Source: Gammaproteobacteria bacterium (GTDB lineage Bacteria > Pseudomonadota > Gammaproteobacteria > Xanthomonadales > Marinicellaceae). Taken from it: a DNA stretch of 64,000 nucleotides. Numbering within the stretch: position 1 is the first letter of the stretch; every line of letters starts with the position of its first letter. Location of the stretch: positions 1 through 64,000 of the forward strand of contig JAJRQG010000020.1 in NCBI GenBank assembly GCA_024280395.1. Direction: 5' to 3'. Below the pieces are notes generated by a model. That model did not search any database, was not told the DNA's origin, and saw nothing but the letters and a program-made list of their open reading frames with translations. Shown here piece by piece: positions 36,044-45,039 of the stretch. Both the position numbers and the translations under genes were made by a program.

Positions 36044-37333
36044 TCATTTATTTAAAACCTTTAAAAACAAGTTACAAACTACTTTAAACTGATCAGGGTA
36101 ATATTTATCTTCATAGTCCAATGTTTCGTAAAGCTTATCTATCTGTTTAACATATCTTTGTTCATCTTTTAAATCAATAGAAAGTGTATCTACGGCATAA
36201 ATAATTTGTTCTGCACTGGTATAATCTCGAAATTTGTTTTTTGCTCCATCTGACAACAATTGTTTTCTCATTAACTTTTTCTGTGCTGCAGAATATTTGG
36301 TTTCTATCAAAGATTTGGCAATTTTATCTAAAATAACCTTCATTGATTTTGCACTTTTAACGACCAATTCCTTATTCTTGGTACTTGATTTATGAAGCTG
36401 CTTTATGGCTTTCTTTAATTCTGATGAATTGGCATTACCAATTGCATCTAAAACCGATGTCAATATAACCATTGTTGCATCATCCAATCTTACTGTACCT
36501 GTTGCCACATTATTGCTTAAAGGCTCTATCGGCCATCTTGATGGTGACATCGCCCTGTGACAAGATTGACATTCATAAAATGCCAGTTCTGGAAATAAAC
36601 CATGTTGCCTAAATTGATTAGATTGTAACAATTCCATTTGACTGCTTGCTTTGTATATTAATCCAGTTAACCACATATTGACACTGCGAATAGAACCCTT
36701 CCTTTTTTCATAGTCAGCATCAATTGCATAATGTGCTGGTTGGTTCTGAGTATAGGACTCAAGTTCAAAACTCAATCGTGGATGACCTGCTCCCATAATT
36801 CTATGCGTAGCAAATTTATCTTTGGTTCCCAAATGGCAAGACAAACACAATTTGGCTCTATCTCTGGGTTTTTCAGATGGATAAAGACCAATTTTCATGT
36901 TCGTTGCATGAGTTGCTCCCTCTTCTTTGTGATCAGATAACCATCGCTCTGATCCACCATGACAGGCTTCACAACTTACACCATCGCTAATTTGAAACCT
37001 TTTACCGCGTTTTTCTTTGGGCACATTGTCGGCATGACAATCTAAACATATCTTAGCAGTATGTGCACTGGGTAAGCCCAATTTTCGAGCCATTCTTTTT
37101 GATGCTGGTTTTAACAAAGTTTTATAGGCTCTGGCGTGGTCATCTTCTGCCAACCATGTACGGTATTCATTCATTCTAACATTGTCTTTGGTACTTTCAG
37201 CACTTTGTCCATGACAAACTCCACTTGAACAAGTCGCTACGCCCATATGCTTATCTTGACTATACTCTGGTAAAGTAGCTTCTCCTAAAACTGTATTAAC
37301 CAACAGAAATATCATTAATAGTATCTTATTCAT
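36044..37333 (-). CDS. c554-like pentaheme cytochrome c
   Basis: A 429-residue exported protein (signal peptide about 1-18). Heme motifs are C-S-S-G-V-C-H (about 36, a CX4CH variant), C-L-D-C-H (about 95), C-E-A-C-H (about 121), C-L-S-C-H (about 163) and C-Q-S-C-H (about 254), so up to five c-type hemes in the N-terminal 270 residues. The spacing and the H-A-x-A-Y/G-V-S-C-E-A-C-H-G-G context resemble cytochrome c554 of nitrifiers. The C-terminal 160 residues are helical and Lys-rich without hemes. The ATG at 37333 shares one base with the stop of the upstream decaheme gene (TAATG). Probably a periplasmic electron shuttle for the neighbouring decaheme proteins. Confidence 0.88.
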   Translation of the reverse strand: MNKILLMIFLLVNTVLGEATLPEYSQDKHMGVATCSSGVCHGQSAESTKDNVRMNEYRTWLAEDDHARAYKTLLKPASKRMARKLGLPSAHTAKICLDCHADNVPKEKRGKRFQISDGVSCEACHGGSERWLSDHKEEGATHATNMKIGLYPSEKPRDRAKLCLSCHLGTKDKFATHRIMGAGHPRLSFELESYTQNQPAHYAIDADYEKRKGSIRSVNMWLTGLIYKASSQMELLQSNQFRQHGLFPELAFYECQSCHRAMSPSRWPIEPLSNNVATGTVRLDDATMVILTSVLDAIGNANSSELKKAIKQLHKSSTKNKELVVKSAKSMKVILDKIAKSLIETKYSAAQKKLMRKQLLSDGAKNKFRDYTSAEQIIYAVDTLSIDLKDEQRYVKQIDKLYETLDYEDKYYPDQFKVVCNLFLKVLNK

Positions 37334-40300
37334 TAATCTTCCACAAACCAAGGTTTTCCATTTTCGTCTAAATACATACGACGCATTTCTTCTAAATTCA
37401 ACGGTCTTGATCCACGTCTACCAAATACTGCTACTTGTCCGCCCGTCTCATCAACACCTCTGTCTCTTTCTAACCCCCTAGAAAGTGCATAGGCTGGAGA
37501 TTTAGTAGGATAACTGGCAATTAACAATGGATTGGGTTCTGGACTAAATCCATAAAACTTCGGTTGTAGGGTTGGCGATGTTAGTTGTACAATTTTTAAA
37601 CCACCTGAGCCATCTGCCACATAAGCAAACAATGAAGCATTGGTTGTGGCTACAGTTACATCGTGAGCATCAACAATTTTTCCATCGGCATTGTAGTTTT
37701 TGAGCAACGTCATTTTCTCAGGGTTCTTTATATCGACTATACCGATACCGTCTTTGCCATTGGCCACATAAGCAAATGTTCTGGCCAAATGTAACTTTCT
37801 TGCTGAATTCATTTTGATGGTGTTATTGGCAACCAAAATAGGCTGTTCAGGGTTGGTCACATCTATTGTTTTTAAACCATCTGCATCAGTGACAAACAAA
37901 TACCTAAATTGCTGTTGTACTGCTTGTGGTTTATTCATTGTGATGGTTTTAACATGCACGGGTTTTGTTGGCTCATTTAAATTGACCACAACCAATGATC
38001 TATCAGTGACAATATAGGCGTAATATCCTCCCAGAACCATGTATTTAGCACCATTCAGTAATCCATTGGGATTCCAAGTTACTGCACGTGATATATTATT
38101 GTTCAGAGGATTTCCATCTGAGAATGTATTGGTATCAAACAATATCAACCCTTCGCTAGAATCTGTCACAACCGCATAATTATAAATAGGATGGAATGGT
38201 TGTTCTTGGTTTTTGATACGCATCAAATCGCCTTTATTTCTATCTGGGTGAATCGGCTGATTGGTTGGCAATACCAAACAAGTTGCATTGGTCGTTTTAA
38301 TATGCGCATCATGACCTAAGGGACTAACAGGAGCAGTGATAATACGCTGTGAAAATCCCTTGTTTGCAATAGAAGCAACATCATAAACCTGAACACCTTT
38401 CTTACCTTCTGCTACATACAAATATTCGCCACGCAATTGTAAACAATTTACGGGTCCAGTATTATGGGCATAACCTTCTTCTAGAACCTGTCCTTTCTCT
38501 TGATGATTATTAAAGAAATCAGGGTAAGCATATCTTTGCAAATAACTACCAATTACAGCTTGCGGCTCTTCCCACTCAGTGACTTCTACACCCGTTATAT
38601 GACCTTCGCCACCTACCCAAGCATAGTGCCCAATAAAATCGACAAACTTTGTACCATACATCAATAATTGAGCCATGATGGCATTGTTGTCATTGGATTC
38701 TGATAAATGACAATCATTACAAGTTTTTGTCTCAGTCTTCCTGGTGGTATGAGGAAAATGTGGATTAAAAGCTTGTGAACTAAATCCACTAGCCGCAACA
38801 GGCGGTTGTTGCATGTATATTTTTTCTCGGTTGGCATTGGTAGATGATAAGACCAAAGCTGAAGTTGAACGAACGGGCGCAAATTTACCGCCTTTTGCAG
38901 TCTCACGTTTTCCAATCAAAAACATTTGATCTCGTGCCACTTGCGGGTTGTAGGTAGCAAAGTTACGAGATGCACCCCCTTCATAGTGATGTCTTTCAGT
39001 TTTGGCATTGGCCTCAATAGGCAAATGACAACCTCCGCAACTGGTCGTCCAAGAGGTATGACAAGCATAACATTCCATATTGTCATAAGAATGCGCCCAA
39101 TCTTCTTTGGCTACTTCGTCCCCCCATTCTTTGGTATCTGTTTTACGGCTCATGGTTTTGGCCTTGGCCGCTTTGGCATTGTAGTGTTGGCTTTTGGGGT
39201 CAACAGCATCTTTTATTAAGCTCACTTTCCATTCCAATTCTGGATCCATAACAGATCGCTGAATCAAATCATCTCCAATCCATTCAAAACGTTTCTTTCC
39301 ATCTGGGTTACGTATTGCAGACAAATCCATACCACCATCCAAGGCAGCGGGGCCTGAGGTATATAAATTGGGATAAGCATCCGGTGTTCCATGACAATCT
39401 ACACATGATATTTCAACCGCCGCTGCTACTTCTCCATACAAATGCCCATTGCCATGTGAATCTTGGCCGTAGTGACAATCTACACAATGCATACCCGCAT
39501 CTACATGTATTGAAGACAGATGTACTGCTTTTTTAAATTTCTTAGGATCTTTGTCTGAAACTTCTGCACCATCTTTGTCCAATAAATTACCATCTCTATC
39601 GCGTTTAAACACTGCTCTAAAATTCCATCCATGACCATGATAATCAGCAAATTGTGTGTCATTAAGTTGATCGTTCAATTCTGATACGCCTAGTACGAAG
39701 TCCATGTCTTTCCACTTGCCTCTGGGCGATGCTCCTTCAGGGTTTCTATCCAATGTATGTCTTTTTTCTTCTTCAGTTGGATAAAACTGTTTCTCTGGCC
39801 ACATGAAAGGTGCATCAGATTCATAATCCCACATGGTATAACCCAAATAGGTATTCATGAACATATTGGGTTGATGCATGTGACAACTCATGCATTGACT
39901 GGTGGGAATAGCACGTGTAAATTTATGCTGCAAAGGATGTCCTGTTTCATCTTTGCTGATGGTATCATCTTTGGTTTGGGTTTTACCGGTATGGCCAAAT
40001 TTAGCATATTTTCCGGAATGACGAGGATCTCTGTCATTGGCATAAACCACATGACAACTGGCACAACCGGATGAACGGTAATCACCTGGCTGATCATTGG
40101 TTCCCATAAACCATGTATGCGGGTCATTTAATCGGGTTTTTGTGATATTCAATACTGGAATTGATACCCGGCCACCTGTTCCTGGGCCGCGATTAGATTG
40201 TTTTAAATCGGGTTTTCCTGGTTTTTCTATGCGCTGTAATTGTCCCAATGAATTGGGCAAGCCTATTTCTGGAAACAAATTACTGATATTGCGACCACCA

Positions 40301-41037
40301 CCTTCAAATACACGAAAAACATCACCTGGCTTAATGGTTTCCCAAGCTGGCAAGGGATAAATAGCTGGCATAATACTTCTATCTAGCATCTCTTGAGTGG
40401 GTTCAATTGGAGCAAGCAATTTAACGCCTTCTCCTTCTTTATTGTAAGCTTCGCCTAGTAAATATTGCTTGTAGGGCAATATGCCATTGTTATATGAAGC
40501 ACCGCCCCATAGCATAGCAGTAGTGGCCATAATTGAACTTTCAGCAGCTTGAATCGTTTTTAAATGACAAGCACCACAAGCCTCTCTGGCAATTCGATAA
40601 TCTGATGGATTGACGAAACGAATAAATTCAGGACTCTCTTTGTTTAACAAGGTATAAGTTCGCTCAGGGTTGGCACTGGATGGAAAGTGCCATTTATCTG
40701 GAAACAAAGGCAATACATGTGCTTTTTCTAAGGTATGTTGGTAATCCTCTTCACCTTTGCGCGCTCCTTTGGCCACATGAACTTCTGCATTACCACCATG
40801 ACAATCGGTACAACCCAATTTAATCGCAGGTGTTTCATGCATAGTTAATTCATCGGTATTTGTGTGACAGCTGATACACCCTTCACTTTTGGCATTCATT
40901 TGTGCTTTTGTTTGGGTTCTTGGAGCTGCTGGAAAAACTTCATATTCCCTTTCAACTTTGTGCCCTTCATCAGATGCAAAAGTAACATTAAAGGCAAGTA
41001 GTATTCCAACTGCTATGATTATATTTCTTGTGTTCAT
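37333..41037 (-). CDS. decaheme cytochrome c fused to an LVIVD beta-propeller
   Basis: A 1234-residue exported protein (signal peptide about 1-22, ending T-F-A). I count ten CXXCH motifs between about residues 53 and 775: CISCH, CTDCH, CGACH, CASCH, CMSCH, CVDCH twice, CYACH, CGGCH and CNDCH, with many spare His residues as distal ligands. From about 870 to 1190 there are about six LVIVD-type blades (Y-A/V-Y-V-A-D/T-D-x-x-G-L-x-I-x-D/V patterns at about 45-residue spacing) predicted to form a propeller. The start is 10 bases after the outer-membrane barrel gene. The size and two-part design suggest a surface or periplasmic electron donor with a substrate- or partner-docking domain; the electron acceptor is not known. 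Confidence 0.9.
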   Translation of the reverse strand: MNTRNIIIAVGILLAFNVTFASDEGHKVEREYEVFPAAPRTQTKAQMNAKSEGCISCHTNTDELTMHETPAIKLGCTDCHGGNAEVHVAKGARKGEEDYQHTLEKAHVLPLFPDKWHFPSSANPERTYTLLNKESPEFIRFVNPSDYRIAREACGACHLKTIQAAESSIMATTAMLWGGASYNNGILPYKQYLLGEAYNKEGEGVKLLAPIEPTQEMLDRSIMPAIYPLPAWETIKPGDVFRVFEGGGRNISNLFPEIGLPNSLGQLQRIEKPGKPDLKQSNRGPGTGGRVSIPVLNITKTRLNDPHTWFMGTNDQPGDYRSSGCASCHVVYANDRDPRHSGKYAKFGHTGKTQTKDDTISKDETGHPLQHKFTRAIPTSQCMSCHMHQPNMFMNTYLGYTMWDYESDAPFMWPEKQFYPTEEEKRHTLDRNPEGASPRGKWKDMDFVLGVSELNDQLNDTQFADYHGHGWNFRAVFKRDRDGNLLDKDGAEVSDKDPKKFKKAVHLSSIHVDAGMHCVDCHYGQDSHGNGHLYGEVAAAVEISCVDCHGTPDAYPNLYTSGPAALDGGMDLSAIRNPDGKKRFEWIGDDLIQRSVMDPELEWKVSLIKDAVDPKSQHYNAKAAKAKTMSRKTDTKEWGDEVAKEDWAHSYDNMECYACHTSWTTSCGGCHLPIEANAKTERHHYEGGASRNFATYNPQVARDQMFLIGKRETAKGGKFAPVRSTSALVLSSTNANREKIYMQQPPVAASGFSSQAFNPHFPHTTRKTETKTCNDCHLSESNDNNAIMAQLLMYGTKFVDFIGHYAWVGGEGHITGVEVTEWEEPQAVIGSYLQRYAYPDFFNNHQEKGQVLEEGYAHNTGPVNCLQLRGEYLYVAEGKKGVQVYDVASIANKGFSQRIITAPVSPLGHDAHIKTTNATCLVLPTNQPIHPDRNKGDLMRIKNQEQPFHPIYNYAVVTDSSEGLILFDTNTFSDGNPLNNNISRAVTWNPNGLLNGAKYMVLGGYYAYIVTDRSLVVVNLNEPTKPVHVKTITMNKPQAVQQQFRYLFVTDADGLKTIDVTNPEQPILVANNTIKMNSARKLHLARTFAYVANGKDGIGIVDIKNPEKMTLLKNYNADGKIVDAHDVTVATTNASLFAYVADGSGGLKIVQLTSPTLQPKFYGFSPEPNPLLIASYPTKSPAYALSRGLERDRGVDETGGQVAVFGRRGSRPLNLEEMRRMYLDENGKPWFVED

Positions 41038-41047
41038 TTCCTTCCCC

Positions 41048-42928
41048 TTAATACGTTAGAATAACATTGAATAACAGCGAATCAACATCGCCTTTTCCAA
41101 ACAACTGTTCAAAACCATCTCCTGCAAATAATCTGGCATATGAGAGTCTCACCACAACATTTTGTGAGTTCAAGGGTCTCCATATCAAAGCTGCTGACAA
41201 ATCTAAACCTATTTCTTTATCAATATTGGCTTGCTGCCGGGCTATTTCTAATACTTCTGTCGTATCAAATTGTAAATAATTGGCATTCATAGAAAAACTT
41301 AATTCTGGAAGCAATTCCATATCCATTCCAATGCCCAATAAACCAATACCTGGATTGGTAAAATTCGACTGTCCATGTTCTTTAGATGAACGTAACGAGT
41401 TCAAAATACCATTTCTGGCAGACAATGCTACTTTACCGCCGGCAATCAAGGGGTTGGCTTGACGAATCCAATAACTCGTATCGGCACCAGCAAACTGGGG
41501 GTTTTCAAAAATAGCATCAAAACCTTCTGATTTGTTATCAAAAGGATCATCGTCACCACTGCCATATAAAAAAGAAGCGCTTAAACGTATCCAATCAAAA
41601 TCCATTGATGCTTCTGCAGCTAAAAAATAAGCCCGGATGTCAGATTCAACATCATTGTATGTTCCATGAGATTCATCACCAAAAGCATAATAGGCAGATG
41701 TAGTTAAATTTAATCGACCAAAGTGACCATCTCCATTATAGCCCACATAGGTCACATCATAAGTTCTGGGTCTTTCTGTGCCAATTGATGCAGGTCGTGC
41801 TATAAAACCATTATTATCATAATATAAATTGTCTTCACGGTTGCGGTTATAAATCAACGTAAATTGTGAGAAGAAACCCAATTTAGGCTTATCCTGCAAA
41901 TACAAATTGGCAATAAACAGATCATCATTTCTTAAAGCTTTGCCCAAGTCATTGAGGCCACTATTGGTGTCTTTCTCAAAACGTCGGAACAAGGCTAAAT
42001 TGTATTGATACTTGTTGTTGTCTCTGGTTCCGAATAATCTCACACCAAATGGAGCATCTTGGAATAAAAACCCTCTAAAATCACTAGAAAATGGCTGAAT
42101 ACCAAATCTAATACTATCAAAATCATAGTTTGATGAAACATCTCTTAAATGTTTATCAATAAACAAAGCTTGAATACCCACATGATTATCCGTTCTTGTT
42201 TGTCCTTCGGTCGGATCAACATTCAAACCCAATATTTCTTCAATTCTAGTATAATTATAATTAAACACAGGTATAAAACGGTATTCATACTCAGGTGGTT
42301 TAAAAGTAGTGTCACCTTTGTAGTATACAAATTCTACTGCCAAATTTTCATTGAGAAGGCTTTGCTGGTATTGTCCAAAGACATCTAAATCACCAGGGTT
42401 ATTGGTACTTTGCAAACCCACAGGAGTGGCTACTTCTCTGTCTTCATAAACCGTATCAGAAATAACACCCAAATTAAAAAACCAATCATCGCCATGTACT
42501 GGTTTATCGGCTTTTAATACATTGCGGTTATACGGGTCATACCACCTGTCTTTGTATCCCAAAGCATCAACAATTCTCCAACGATCTGGAATGGGAATCA
42601 TGTCTTTAAAATCTTCTAAACCAGGCCTTGGAACGGGTGAAAATGATCGAGCCAAATAAGTTCGTTGCTTGGCCTCAGGCTCCACAATTTTAACCACTTC
42701 AACATCGCCAGTTTCGGTATTTACCTTAACTACTTGCTTTTTACAATCCCGATTGGTTCCGCCTGGTCTTCTGCGTTTTTTCTTACCAGTTTTGTGAGAA
42801 GTTTGATCAACACAATCATTTTGATTCTGTGCTGTGACGTTGCTTGGTGTAAATAGTGTACCAAAAAACAAAGCAAAGGTAACAACTGAGATATTCATTG
42901 AAACTTTAATTGAGGTTTTAATATTCAT
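41048..42928 (-). CDS. outer-membrane beta-barrel protein of the cytochrome cluster
   Basis: A 626-residue protein with signal peptide (ending V-T-A about residue 34), a basic segment with two Cys flanking K-K-K-R-R-R, then alternating amphipathic strands to a C-terminal L-L-F-N-V-I-L-T-Y with terminal aromatic residue, as outer-membrane proteins need for BAM assembly. I see no CXXCH. Its placement between decaheme cytochrome and heme-binding protein genes suggests a porin sheath like MtrB/PioB, but the sequence is not recognisably MtrB and lacks its N-terminal CXXC; the analogy is inference. The ATG at 42928 has GAGGT eight bases before it, inside the end of the upstream gene. Confidence 0.8.
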   Translation of the reverse strand: MNIKTSIKVSMNISVVTFALFFGTLFTPSNVTAQNQNDCVDQTSHKTGKKKRRRPGGTNRDCKKQVVKVNTETGDVEVVKIVEPEAKQRTYLARSFSPVPRPGLEDFKDMIPIPDRWRIVDALGYKDRWYDPYNRNVLKADKPVHGDDWFFNLGVISDTVYEDREVATPVGLQSTNNPGDLDVFGQYQQSLLNENLAVEFVYYKGDTTFKPPEYEYRFIPVFNYNYTRIEEILGLNVDPTEGQTRTDNHVGIQALFIDKHLRDVSSNYDFDSIRFGIQPFSSDFRGFLFQDAPFGVRLFGTRDNNKYQYNLALFRRFEKDTNSGLNDLGKALRNDDLFIANLYLQDKPKLGFFSQFTLIYNRNREDNLYYDNNGFIARPASIGTERPRTYDVTYVGYNGDGHFGRLNLTTSAYYAFGDESHGTYNDVESDIRAYFLAAEASMDFDWIRLSASFLYGSGDDDPFDNKSEGFDAIFENPQFAGADTSYWIRQANPLIAGGKVALSARNGILNSLRSSKEHGQSNFTNPGIGLLGIGMDMELLPELSFSMNANYLQFDTTEVLEIARQQANIDKEIGLDLSAALIWRPLNSQNVVVRLSYARLFAGDGFEQLFGKGDVDSLLFNVILTY

Positions 42929-42929
42929 T

Positions 42930-45005
42930 TTATTTACCTCTACACACATTTTCTTCAGTGCTATTTAAAAATGGAGATTGTGGACATTGTACAAACCTTA
43001 ACCGAATACCTTTGGGTGTTAAATTATCTGCTCTCATGTTAACAGGAGCATTATTGATTGAGCCATTCAACACAATCCCTGCATTGTGTATTCCTAAAAA
43101 TGAAATCATATCATCCTGATCCACACCATCACCTGACACACCTATGCCTCCAATTAATTGGCCGCCTCTATATATCGGCACACTTCCTGGGAAAATTTGA
43201 ATACCATTGGCTAATCTAGATGAATTTATTTCCGTACACACATTGCCTGTATCTAAAGCAGTCGCACCCGCGGCAAACAAAACATGTTCTATAACTTTAT
43301 TCATAACCAAGTCCAACTGTAAACCTGTTGAAAATATACTCCATTTATCATCAGCAAAAGACTTGCTCAGTGGACCATTGGGATTACTCTCAATACCATC
43401 GGCATAAAATGGCCTAGAAAGATTGCCGCCTGCTCTATCTGAAAAAGCAGTACCATCGTTTAATGCATCATTACCAACAAAGTTTTTAACTGCAGTAACA
43501 TAATCGGGAATCGCTACGGTTTCCTTAACCATTAAATCGGTATCAAGATAGTTAGTTGGGATTGCAATATTATTCAAAAAATCTGCGGCGTTTGAATTAG
43601 AGAAAAATGCCGCTGTTCTGGCTTTTTGTAAAGACACGTCAGAGCCAAAAACAGGTGCATCTCTGGTTCTAACAATGCCCAATGGCACACCTTGTGTATC
43701 AACCACAGATATTGTCACTCTGGCTTTTGAACCCAATGGGCGTCTAATTTGTGCTCTGGCACGATTGGCAACATCTAAAGCCGATCTTAAAATTTCTCTA
43801 ACTTCATTGGCAGACAATGCCGCCACTCCATTAATCAAACCTTCATCAGTTCCAGCTATCGGCGGATATCTCTCAACATTATTTCCATCAACAAAGACAA
43901 ATGCATCTAACCCTACATAATCTTGTGTATCGGCACGCACTCCAGATTCCGCATCGGCAAATATGGCGCCTCTTTTTATAAAAGCATCTGTATACCCAGC
44001 AACTGTAACGAGGTTACCCGCAGTTAAACCGTCAAATTCTGTTGCAGATTGTGGTGTTATGGTTACATCATTAAATGTCGCATCGCTAAACCTTAAAGTC
44101 TTACCATCCACAGTAATTCGATTCGCTTTCACATCATCTATTGGCTCATAACCCAATGTGGCTGCCAATGCGATAATTTCATCATTGTCAGTATCGAAGT
44201 CTAAAATAAATTTATCAATGCCATAATGATTATCTGAAATCGCTCCTACACCCCCCACTACTTCTCCATTTTTATATAATGGAAAACCACCTGAATCGGC
44301 GGACAAACCCAATGGCGATCTTTGAGGTCCTATGTTTTTCAAAGGATCATATCGTAAGGAAAAGTCTGAACAACCCAATTGACTAAATTGCACACCAAAC
44401 AATGGGCCTGCTGGTTGATTATCTTCTCCAGGATTAAAGTGTTCTTGAATAATTTGTCCTGCAGTACGTGTAGTGAATGCATTGCCTGAACTGGATAAAT
44501 ATGCACCTGTAATGGCTTTAGAAATGGCTGCCAATGCATCACCATTGGCTCCAGTTGGCAAAACAATATTATCCAAACCTGACTCAACAGTAGCAGGTAA
44601 AGTTGAACTAATGGTTACTTGAGTATCAACACCATTCATGCGATAAACACCCAGCACATTGCCTACTCTATCAACCACCGCAAATGTTGCCAACTGACCC
44701 AATGATTGCGCTTGACTAATGCCTTGTGCTAGGACTGATTTAACATCATCAACTGTAAGATGATTGCCATGAGCTTCTGCAATATTTATAGGAGTTGGTG
44801 CTGGAGTTTCTGACAATTGAGGTCCAAATGATTCTCCTTGAATATTCCAAGTAAAATTAGAATCGATTCGTTCTGGGCTTTGCACTTGTTCTCGAACTGG
44901 ACCCACTCCTTCAAAAGGTCTAATCGAGTCTCCTGCCAATAGCCCTCCATTAATCAATAGCCCTATTATAATTTTTGACGTTATTTTAGTTTTCTTTATC
45001 ATCAT
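42930..45005 (-). CDS. exported tandem HbpS/GlcG-domain heme-binding protein
   Basis: A 691-residue protein with signal peptide (about 1-25) and two GlcG/HbpS (DUF336) domains. Each has the L-T/S-x-x-x-V-x-x-I/V-L opening, A-T/R-F/V-x-V-V-D-x-x-G-x-x-L-G-V/I strand, and F-P-L/V-Y-K/R-G-G/N-x-x-V/I-G-G-V/I-G end (about 82-275 and 400-660). HbpS of Streptomyces binds heme and iron and senses redox stress through a two-component kinase. Here the domains are about twice normal spacing with inserted segments. Lying inside the cytochrome operon it may carry or sense heme in the periplasm; this is inference. GGGG before the start is better spaced for the second of two adjacent ATGs (45002). Confidence 0.83.
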   Translation of the reverse strand: MMIKKTKITSKIIIGLLINGGLLAGDSIRPFEGVGPVREQVQSPERIDSNFTWNIQGESFGPQLSETPAPTPINIAEAHGNHLTVDDVKSVLAQGISQAQSLGQLATFAVVDRVGNVLGVYRMNGVDTQVTISSTLPATVESGLDNIVLPTGANGDALAAISKAITGAYLSSSGNAFTTRTAGQIIQEHFNPGEDNQPAGPLFGVQFSQLGCSDFSLRYDPLKNIGPQRSPLGLSADSGGFPLYKNGEVVGGVGAISDNHYGIDKFILDFDTDNDEIIALAATLGYEPIDDVKANRITVDGKTLRFSDATFNDVTITPQSATEFDGLTAGNLVTVAGYTDAFIKRGAIFADAESGVRADTQDYVGLDAFVFVDGNNVERYPPIAGTDEGLINGVAALSANEVREILRSALDVANRARAQIRRPLGSKARVTISVVDTQGVPLGIVRTRDAPVFGSDVSLQKARTAAFFSNSNAADFLNNIAIPTNYLDTDLMVKETVAIPDYVTAVKNFVGNDALNDGTAFSDRAGGNLSRPFYADGIESNPNGPLSKSFADDKWSIFSTGLQLDLVMNKVIEHVLFAAGATALDTGNVCTEINSSRLANGIQIFPGSVPIYRGGQLIGGIGVSGDGVDQDDMISFLGIHNAGIVLNGSINNAPVNMRADNLTPKGIRLRFVQCPQSPFLNSTEENVCRGK

Positions 45006-45039
45006 TTTCCCCTATGTATTATCAATATTTTCCATTCCA

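Noticed and set aside
39757..40360. Overlapping plus-strand frames of up to 105 codons inside the decaheme gene
   Set aside because: They mirror CXXCH-rich coding sequence on the minus strand and have no independent support.
36044..42928. Direct assignment as an MtrABC-type metal-reduction conduit
   Set aside because: The barrel lacks the MtrB N-terminal CXXC and the decaheme protein has a propeller half not found in MtrA, MtrC or OmcA. Only a functional analogy is kept.
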